Assembly: GCA_003671065.1 (NCBI GenBank)
Contig: QWPU01000096.1
Coordinates: 1-9,514 of the forward strand
Length of the DNA stretch: 9,514 bases
Reading direction: 5' to 3'
DNA from: Planctomycetota bacterium
Lineage (GTDB): Bacteria; Planctomycetota; Phycisphaerae; Phycisphaerales; SM1A02
The first letter of the stretch is position 1. The number at the start of each line of letters is the position of its first letter. The notes below the pieces were generated by a model, which worked only from the letters and a program-made list of their open reading frames with translations, did no database searches and had not been told where the DNA came from. Of this stretch, positions 1-8,000 are shown in pieces. The position numbers and the translations under genes were made by a program.

Positions 1-68
1 CATCTGCACAATCTTGTCGCTGAACTTCTTGGTGACATCGAGGCGATCAAGACGCGCGCGAAAGTTCG
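1..68. repeat. Left copy of 68-bp terminal direct repeat
   Basis: These 68 bases recur exactly as the last 68 bases of the window (9447-9514), in the same orientation. The match ends exactly at both window edges, as expected for overlapping ends of a circular assembly. The repeat lies inside the decayed transposase, just after the codons for its first 32 residues when read on the minus strand. Confidence 0.97.
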
Positions 69-164
69 ACTCATCGACGAAAGCGCTTCGTCCGCCATGC
101 GCTTGATTGCGCGAAGCGGATGATTCGCAGGAACCAAATCCTCGAGATTGATGTTGACGAACAT
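1..164 (-). pseudogene. IS5-like transposase relic, N-terminal part
   Basis: Read on the minus strand from ATG at 164-162, the sequence encodes MFVNINLEDLVPANHPLRAI followed by KRMADEALSSMS. This is the typical N-terminus of IS5-type (DUF772/DDE) transposases. After residue 32 (base 69) family similarity in this frame stops. The following bases (68 down to 1) encode family-like sequence only in another frame, beginning NFRARLDRLDVTKKFSDKIV. About 60 codons that normally lie between these segments are missing, so this is an out-of-frame internal deletion. The relic cannot make a functional transposase. If the window is circular it continues directly into the fragment at 9446-9213. No target-site duplication or terminal inverted repeat could be recognised. 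Confidence 0.85.
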
Positions 165-272
165 GGTGGGTTGACACGTGGTGCGACCTCTTATGAAAGT
201 CCCTGCACAGACAGAGGCGTTGCGGTTTTTGAACCTCGGAAGATTGTCAGACTTATTCAACAGCATGATAGA

Positions 273-635
273 TCATTCTTCAGGAAGCAACATGTCAGCC
301 ACAATTATAGGTTTCCTTGAAGAGTCCGCCTTGCACCGGTCGAGCTCTGCGCAGAGTAGGTCCCATCGAACCCGCATTCGCTCGACAGTGAAGGAGAGTC
401 GAGTGTCTGCCGCGCCTTCGTATCCCAGCGGGGTTGCCACTTCGTCCCAAGATTGGGGGCACATCAATCCCTTCTCAGCGGCAAGTTCAACGAATCCGCG
501 AAGTAGCACGATGCCTTCAGCGAGCGCCGTTCGGCGCATGGCGCGTTCGTGCGCTTCATAGGTTCGCCACCCGATCCAGACGATGGGCACTGCAATGATG
601 GCAGGAAGCAACGTGTTGCGAACGAGCGTCCACAC
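273..635 (-). CDS. Small single-pass membrane protein, candidate RHS immunity/accessory protein
   Basis: A 120-residue protein of no family I recognise. The N-terminus has a hydrophobic segment at about residues 7-23 (NTLLPAIIAVPIVWIGW), preceded by one Arg and followed by Arg, Glu and His residues. It is likely a single membrane helix or uncleaved signal anchor. The rest is soluble and charged, with predicted helix around 24-58 and three Cys residues (59, 95, 101). The start is GTG at 635; the frame stays open further upstream into the RHS gene, but no ATG lies there and this start places the helix at the N-terminus. A competing ATG at 649 in another frame gives only a 61-residue Ser/Arg-rich product and is less plausible. 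The gene begins 23 bp after the RHS tip stop, on the same strand and with no visible promoter between, so co-transcription is likely. Its position just behind an RHS tip is where immunity genes normally sit; that role is inference. An anchored pseudopilin-like or other small membrane protein is an alternative. Confidence 0.6.
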   Translation of the reverse strand: MWTLVRNTLLPAIIAVPIVWIGWRTYEAHERAMRRTALAEGIVLLRGFVELAAEKGLMCPQSWDEVATPLGYEGAADTRLSFTVERMRVRWDLLCAELDRCKADSSRKPIIVADMLLPEE

Positions 636-658
636 ACCGGACTGTCCATCGCGAACGC

Positions 659-1861
659 TCAGCGCACACCTCGCAGGCGCTCAAGGCAGCATGACATGTA
701 AGCGTCTGCGGCCCCCATGCGGCAATTGTTCGTCATCTTTGACCATGGACGCACGGGCTCAAACGATCGCAGGCAGTCGCGGATCATTTCGCAAGATGCT
801 CGCGCACAGGGAGTAGAAACGCCCACGCCAAAGCCGATGAACCCGCGCGTCTTTCTGATGAGTCGCGTGGCGACTGCGCCCTGCGGAAGCATCGTCCTAT
901 CACCGCGAACGCGGTAGCGGTAGTACGGATCCTCTGTTGGAACGACTCCGGACGCATGAACGCCGCGTCTAAATGCAGGGATGCTCGGATTCGGGGTCAT
1001 CCATCCGCTGGGCCAAAAGCCCACTGCGGTGACGGAACCCGATGGATTGACGAACTCGATCCAGTGGTGTCCGAACTCCTGGGGATCGATCCAAAGCGTC
1101 ACGAAGCAATCGGGCGAGCTCTCGAGTGCTTTGGGAAAATCAAACAGCGGATCTCGCCACCAGTCATCTAGTCCTGTTGGATCGAGGCCGTCAATGGGAC
1201 GACTACGCACATATTCATACAGGTTCATCCCATCCACATACTCGAGTGGATCCCTCTCGATCCATCGGCCGAGCTTCGGCTCGTACCATCGGTTCCTCGC
1301 GAGGTACGTCTCCGTTTCGGGCGCGAAGCGGTATCCGCAGTAGCCGGTGCGGTTGCCGACGCTCGTCGCGCTGAGTGTTCCTTCGGGTAGTGTTGGTTGG
1401 AATGCGAGCACCGGCGAGAGGTCTGCGGAGTTGATGATGCCGTCGCGGTTGAAGTCGGCTTCGCTCCTGTAGCTCGCGCTCGTGATCGGCCCGTATGCAC
1501 TCAGCACGATCGACATGTCGGCGGAGTTGACTGCACCGTCGCCGTTGGCATCTGCGAGCCATTGATGTCGCGCGACACCGTACGCGGTGTACGCGACGCG
1601 TTCGAGGAGATCTCCGTTGTCTAGAAGGACAGCGACGCTTGAGAATTGCGCGTCCGTCGCGTGAAACATCGTGATCTCCGCGCCGTCGTGCGCGCCTGGA
1701 TTAAGGTCACGCCGCGTTGAGATGATGTCGTCGATGTAACGGAGTCCCCAGACATGCTGCGTATGCTCGTCGAATGTGGGTGCGGGCTCCGCGGGGTTGT
1801 AGTTGCTGTCGATGCGCGACTCGAGCAGTCGCCACGCGGCGTCGTAGAGATTCACGCGCAT
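659..1861 (-). CDS. RHS C-terminal fragment: end-of-core plus variable tip (out of frame with the shell)
   Basis: This 400-codon frame is the 3' end of the large RHS gene, separated from it by the 121-bp duplication. Residues 64-100 are terminal YD-repeat sequence. Residues 103-155 are two dockerin-like EF-hand loops (DANGDGAVNSAD, DFNRDGIINSAD) inserted in the repeat region. Residues 171-230 are the conserved RHS end-of-core: GYCGYRF, RNRWYEPKLGRWIERDPLEY, DGMNLYEYV and DPTGL. The roughly 160 residues after DPTGL form a distinct tip. It has GHHWIEF at 264-270, GFWPSG at 281-286 and TNNCRMGAADAY at 377-388; this His-then-Cys spacing recalls circularly permuted papain/NlpC folds (PPPDE or LRAT type), with H265 or H266 and C380 as possible catalytic residues. 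That fold is inferred from motifs only. The tip has seven Cys residues. ATG at 1861 is the first possible start: in-frame TGA lies at 1975-1973, and no good ribosome-binding site is seen. Independent translation is therefore doubtful. Confidence 0.8.
   Translation of the reverse strand: MRVNLYDAAWRLLESRIDSNYNPAEPAPTFDEHTQHVWGLRYIDDIISTRRDLNPGAHDGAEITMFHATDAQFSSVAVLLDNGDLLERVAYTAYGVARHQWLADANGDGAVNSADMSIVLSAYGPITSASYRSEADFNRDGIINSADLSPVLAFQPTLPEGTLSATSVGNRTGYCGYRFAPETETYLARNRWYEPKLGRWIERDPLEYVDGMNLYEYVRSRPIDGLDPTGLDDWWRDPLFDFPKALESSPDCFVTLWIDPQEFGHHWIEFVNPSGSVTAVGFWPSGWMTPNPSIPAFRRGVHASGVVPTEDPYYRYRVRGDRTMLPQGAVATRLIRKTRGFIGFGVGVSTPCARASCEMIRDCLRSFEPVRPWSKMTNNCRMGAADAYMSCCLERLRGVR
1397..1555 (-). 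other. Dockerin-like EF-hand pair inserted in the RHS repeats
   Basis: Two calcium-loop motifs about 33 residues apart (DANGDGAVNSAD and DFNRDGIINSAD), each followed by a short helix-like segment (MSIVLSAYGP, LSPVLAFQPT), make a duplicated dockerin-type unit. It is flanked on both sides by ordinary RHS sequence (RVAYTAYGVARHQW before, GYCGYRF after), so it is an insertion in the repeat shell rather than a terminal dockerin. Similar insertions occur in planctomycete RHS proteins as I recall them. A cohesin partner is not visible here. Confidence 0.75.
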
Positions 1862-2076
1862 CTCGTTGAGGGCGTGTGATGAGTCGACGGGGGTCGTGTC
1901 TGCGCGCTCAACCGTGCGCCAGTTGAGCGGGTTGTACTCGTACTCGGCGCGCGGGCGCGGCGTCGTAGAGATTCACGCGCATCTCGTTGAGGGCGTGTGA
2001 TGAGTCGACGGGGGTCGTGTCTGCGCGCTCAACCGTGCGCCAGTTGAGCGGGTTGTACTCGTACTCGGCGCGCGGG
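1835..2076. repeat. Perfect 121-bp tandem duplication inside the RHS gene
   Basis: Bases 1835-1955 and 1956-2076 are identical over 121 bp. The unit encodes, in the RHS frame, the end of a YD repeat (EYEYNPLNWRTVERADTTPV and SSHALNEMRVNLYDAA). Because 121 is 40 codons plus one base, the second copy changes the frame. The upstream frame then runs into TGA at 1910-1908 inside the second-read copy. Flanks outside the two copies differ immediately (A at 1834, T at 2077), so the unit length is sharply defined. The absence of any mismatch suggests a recent event. Confidence 0.97.
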
Positions 2077-5000
2077 TGCAGGATTTCTTGCGCGTCTTCA
2101 TACTCGACTTTGACGAGGCGGTTCCAAGCATCGTGGGTGTATTGCAGCGCGCCGCCGGAGGGGAGTTCTTGTCGAAGGAGATTGCCGGCGAAGTCGTAAG
2201 CGAGGTCGACGTTTTCTCCGCCAGCGTCAAGGGCAAGTGTGCGCTCGAAGAGTTCGTTTACGCGGTTGGTCGGCGGTGTGAGTGAAGGATCGCGGTGATC
2301 GCGCGTTTCGATTTCGTTCGCGTCAAAGCTTCCCGTGCCGTTGAGGTCGGTGGCGATGGAGTTCCAGTTGCCCAGTGGATCGAGCGACCATTGTTGACTG
2401 TTGCGAGTCTGCGTGACTGATGGCGTTGTGAGACTGTGGTTCCAGACACCGCGGATCGCATGACTGAGTCGATGGAGGCCGTCGTATGCATACGACTGAC
2501 TGAGAGGTTGCACTGACCCCGGTCGCGCATCGAAGGCACCGGTGCGACTTGAAGCGTTGTCGTAGGTGTATGCAGTCTCAACGATCGGCGGCTTGTTTGG
2601 CACGGATGGGTCAGTTGCGTGTGGACCAAAGCTCTCATCGACCCACATCTGGCGCGCGACTCGGCCGTAGCGATCGAGTCCTGGATAGGTGCCTGTTGAA
2701 CTCGTTCCGTTATGCGCTATGAAGCGACTCAGCGTGACATTTGGAATGTCGTAGTTGACGATCGCGGGAAGATCAGCGCCGATGTAGTCGTACTGTGCGT
2801 AGACGGCAGCGCTTGTCGCGTCGCGCAGGTCGCGAGGACGACTGATGCGATCATCGATGGAGTTTGCCGCACCGTAGTTTGTCGCGAGCGACCAACCATC
2901 TGGGTAGGTCGCCGCAGTTTGTCGCGCGCGGTTTCCGCTGGCCATCGGCGCAATCTCGTAGGAAGCGCCTACAGCGGGAGAGCTCGCGGTGATGTCTCCA
3001 TCGTGCTTCTGCGCTATCGCAGTGATTTGCGAGAGATCGTTGTAGGTGAATCCAATCGCGTTTCGCACTGCTTGGCTAGCAGCGCCGTAGTTCGTGTACG
3101 AGCGCGCGACATTCACGCGGCCCAGCGCATCAAACTCGCTCGACATCGCGTTGACCGTGCCATCGATTTGGAAGTTCGGCATCGAAGCTGCGACCATCGC
3201 TCGATCAAGCGTCACGCGACCCAACGCGTCGCGCGTGTATGCGTGCTCAGTTTCGTTGGCGTCGCGCATGCTGACGATCTCCGCCTGGGAGTTGTACGCG
3301 AAGCGAATCGGTTGCGGATCAGTAATCGGTCCGAGGTGCGTGACTTTGCGATCGCTGTCGGAGTAGAAGAGCATGCCAAGCAAGTCGTTGGAACTGATCG
3401 CAGACCCGCTACTTGGGCTGACTCCGTAGAGATACGCGGTTTCCTGCATAGTGATGCGATCAGTGACGACCGGCGGTGGGTCAGGATCAATCGTGTCGCG
3501 CTCTGCGAGGTACGCCGTCTGGCGCACCACATTGCCAAGGCCGTCAAAGACGAAACTCATCGCTCGGTTTCGGTCGGGCTCGTCGAAACTGAGTCCACTC
3601 GTGACGACCCATTGCTGCTTGGTGAGATACTCGCCTAGAGGCGCGGCTGCAGTTTCCCAGCCGAAGACGAGCGGGTTTGCTGCATCGAAGTTTTCGATGA
3701 GCATGATGCGTCTTCCAAGCGCGTCGTAGTGGAAGCGCGTGGCGCGACCCATTGGATCGGTGAGCGATTCGACGAGCCCGCGAGGGTCGTAGCGCGTCTC
3801 CGTCACGAGTTTCGTCGCGTCAGCGGCGTTGGCCGACGGTGGCGAGGCTTGGTTGATCGTGGGTGCGAGTCCGCCGGACCGGAAGCCAGCGGAGTTCGTG
3901 CCAAACTGCGCCTCGCGGATGGGGCGGCTCGCGCTGTCGTACCACGCGCCGGAATAGGTCGCGATTGCTTTGTTTGGCGGGTAGCCAATTGCATCGAGCG
4001 CGCCGAGGTCTGTTGCGTCAGCATCGTGCGTGCGCTGATGGCGTGTGATGAGATCCTTGAGACCTCGATTGAGGATGTATCGCGTGTTCGCCTGCTCAAG
4101 CACAACCTCGTCCGAGACATTTGCTTCGTGCGTTGAGAGGTTGAACACCGCTGCGAAGTTCCCAGCCATGCCAGGCAGCGGATCGCCGCGACGATCGGTG
4201 GCGTAAGTGACCTTCGTGCGGCCAAGGCCGTCGTAGCTCATCTTCTGCGCTGATCCGTTCGGACTCCAAGTACCCACTGGCCGACCGGTTTGGTCAAACC
4301 ACGAGTGCGATTCGAGAAAGGCAGGACTCGCCGACTTCGGATCCGTCGCCACTGCCTGTCGATAGACGAGTCCGCGCTGGCTGTAGTTCGTCTCGGTGTA
4401 GCGACCGCGATAGTTGGCGCCGTTGTTCAGCGGCGCGTCGATCGCAGTTGGCTCTGCAGTGAAAATCGCCTCTTTCACCACGCGATCGAGATTGTTGTAC
4501 TCGGTCCAAGTGTGCGGCGCGAGTGGATTCACCGTGCTCACGCGCCGATCGCGCCAGTCGTACTTCAGTACTGTCGCGCGCGTCGTTGACGCGTCGACCA
4601 CTTGATCGATGCGCGTGAGATTGCCGTTGCCGACGCCAGAAATGGTTGTGCCATTGGAGTCGTAGAAGTTTCGCGCTACGACCGTCATGGTCGCTTCGTC
4701 AGGAATCCACTCCGTCGTGTTGGCAACACCAACTTCCGTCGAGACGATGCGATCGCGCAGATCGTAGTTCGTGCGCTGCGCAGTACCGTTGGCGTTGATC
4801 GTCCATGACGGTCGGCCAAGACGATCGTGACCGAAGAGCGTCACATGCACACCGTTGTTTGGGCCGTCGAGAGCTTGTGACGCTTGGCCAGGGATGACTG
4901 GTGGTGGTCCAGTGAGCGCGTTCCACTCCATCACGGCCTTGATGTGACCAGCCACATCCTGGCGCACGATGCGGCGCGAAAGTTCTTCAGCGAGGACATA

Positions 5001-8000
5001 TCGACTTATGAGCAGCGGATAGCCGCTCTGTGAAGTCGCAAGTGGCGCAAGCTCGTAGCCGCCGATCCCGGGGCGATATCCGCTCGTTGCAAACTCATGA
5101 CCAGTTGCGGTGCTCCAAGAGACGGCTGCAGGTCCGGCGTACTGACCACTCTCAGCATCAATGATGGCCGGCAGCGAAACTTCACAGAGATATCGAATGC
5201 CGGGGCGATCAGGATGCCCGAACATGTTGCGGATGGTGTAGTTGCTCGCGCCTCCGGGTTCGGTCACCGCGCGCACTCGTCCAAGGAGGTCGCGCGTGTA
5301 GTTCGTTTCGAGCGAGCCGCCGTCAGAAGTGCGACCAAACGAAGCGGTGTTCAAGCCTTCGATCGATGGAGGCATCGTGTTGGGCGCATTGCGCACGAGC
5401 TTGACGAGTTGTCCCGCATTCGTCTGCTCGAACGATCTCGCCACAATTGCGTCGTCGGCCGTGATGCTCCAGACATTGTCGCCGCGCGTGTCGAAGAACT
5501 CATACGACGCATACCAAGCGGGAGTACCTGGACCGTTTTCAGCGACGAGTTCGGCTTCGACTTCGGTCTTGGCCCACGCGATGTCGTCCCCACTTCCACC
5601 ATGGAAGGCGTAGGAAAGTTTCGTCGTCTCCACATCGGTGCTTGGATCGAAGCCAGGCGCGCTCGGATTCACGCGATAGAGGCGCTTCTCTCTGATGAGG
5701 TGCTTGCGCGTGTTGCCCGCGCCTGTTCCATAGAGCGTTTCTTCGAGAAGTTCGCAGTCCGTACACGCGCCGCTGGCATCAAAGTTTGGCGCACCGTCGC
5801 TGCGCGCTCGACGAGTGAGCCGATTGTCTTTGGTGTAGGCAAAGACACTGACGAGTCCGCTCGAGGCGTGGGTGTAGATCGGAGTAGTGGTCGATGTGCC
5901 CGGCGTGTATGCGCTGGTGGACGCAGGCGTGTATTCGGCTCGCAACGTGCGCGTTGCTGCGTTGTGGTCAAACAGCATGACCCAGCGACGAGTCGTGACG
6001 GCTGGATCTTCGATTGCGCTTGAATGGAGGTAGGGCACGCTTGCCAAGCCAGCACCTGCAGGGCGATAGTACTCAAGCCAGAAATTGCGATAGGGCGCGA
6101 CCTCGTAGCCACTTCCTGCAGCGTTGTGGAGTCGCTCTTCGACTTTGACTGTCTCTGCGACATTCGGATCTGCGTCGCGATCGGTGTACAAGTATGTGAG
6201 CCTGTTGCCTTGCGCGCCAGTTGTGCCGCAACTTCCGCAGCCACCATCGGCAGCTGAATACACATTGACAATGCGGCGCTCACCCGTGGTTTCGTAACTC
6301 TCAGCGACCATCGTCGCGAAGTCCACGAGCGGGACATTCTCACTCGCGTCGATGTCGCCATCTTCGTTGTCATCCATGGCCCACACGAGATGGCTGTCCG
6401 ACATCGCAAGCACAGCTGGTGCGAAGTGATCGACATCGTAGAGAACCGGTGTTGTGCTCGTTGATTGCTCTTCGGTTGCGAGTCGCTGCGCGAGGTACTC
6501 GAATCGCTCAGGTTCGATCACGAACTTGATCTGATGATCGCCACCGCTCCAGGTGTAGCGATCGGGCACGCCGGATGAGGCGCCGCTTGTGCGGTGATAT
6601 CGATACTGCGTGACTCGCTGTCGCCAGGACGCAGCAGAAGAAGGAGTAGTGCCGAGCGTGACGACGGGATCCACGCGCTCGGCCGCAATCACCTGAACAA
6701 GATCGCCAAGAGTGCCGACATCGGCGTGGTGCTTGGTTGGATCGAAGTAGGAGTAAACAACGCGCTGCGTGAGGACTGGTTGCGTGCCGTTGAAACGGAA
6801 TACCTCAACATCACTGAGTCGACCAGCCTCACTGCCACGGTTGATCCAGTTGAACTCCACCAACGCATCAGGGACGTTTCCCGCCGCGAGTTCCGTTGCG
6901 GAGCCATTCATGAAGATTCGCCGCAGTCTCGGTTGTGGATTGTTCACCCCATAGAACGCGTAGTCGTATCGGTGGGTGTTTCCGTTTGGATCTTGCGTTT
7001 GAACTTGGAAGCCGTTGAGGGCGGCCAGACGAACATCCAGGCTAGTCGCAGTTTGGTAGAAGTCGGTCGTGCTGCGGCCGGGATCGGTGATGCGCCAGAC
7101 ATTGACACTGCTTCCATCGACGGTCGCAGTCGCCTGACTGAGCACACGCGAGGTTGGGCCAGGCAGTGGCCACGGACCACTTCCCGTTGTGACAACGGTC
7201 GTCGCACCAAGCGCACCGTCCATGATGCGCACTGTTCCGGCTTGTTCGTCGTTCACATGCACGGTCGCTGAATTGGTCCACGCCTCTGCGTTGCCACAAC
7301 CCGACTCAAACGCAGGATCTGAGGTGTATTCGCGATCAATCGCAAGTGCGGAGCCCGCGGCTTCGACGACGAGATCGTTGTCCTTTCGTGCGACATCGCC
7401 GTAGGCAGCGTCGGTACCGCCAGGGCCACTTCCACGCGCGCCTTCGCCTTCACATCCTGGACCACCCTCAGCTGGTTTCTGTTGCTCTTCGCCGTCGTTG
7501 GGCGCGCAGAGATCATCGCATCCCGTGCACGCAGCAAGCGTCGCCTTCTCTGCCGGCGTCAGCGCGCCACCAAGGATGACTTCGAGACACGCTTTGAGGT
7601 CAGCGCAGATGTCGTTGCCCGCCGATGCTCCGCACTGCTCGAAGAACTTGCACACGAGCGCGATGCGTTGCGCGCGCGAGTACGGTTCGCCAGCGTTGCA
7701 GCCCGCTTCGCTCTCGGCGACAAACGCAGTGATATCCGCGCAATCAATCACGCCGTCGCAGTTCGCTCGGTCGCAACGGAAACTTTCGCCGCAACTCCAT
7801 CCGCCAGTCTCGGAGCAGCAGCCTGCGAAGACGCAGTTTGCTGTGCATGCGGTGAGTGCGTTTACCTCGTCCAAGGTGAGCGAGCGACAGAGCTCGTCTT
7901 CGATGCAATCGATCGCCATGGCGAGAAACGCCTGGCACTCGGGTGCTGTCGGTGGCGTGCATGCCGCGACGAACACGCAGGCGATGTCGAGCTTTTCTTC

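Noticed and set aside
464..649. 61-codon minus-strand frame beginning with ATG
   Set aside because: It overlaps the 120-codon membrane protein in another frame, is Ser/Arg/Pro-rich, and lacks the hydrophobic helix and coherent composition of the longer frame.
2712..3638. 308-codon open frame on the plus strand
   Set aside because: It is fully antisense to the RHS gene, Arg/Val/Ser-rich with no recognisable motif, and explained by the codon bias of the real gene.
5097..6023. Second 308-codon plus-strand open frame
   Set aside because: Also antisense to RHS sequence with low-information composition and no domain; the equal length to the other one is coincidence.
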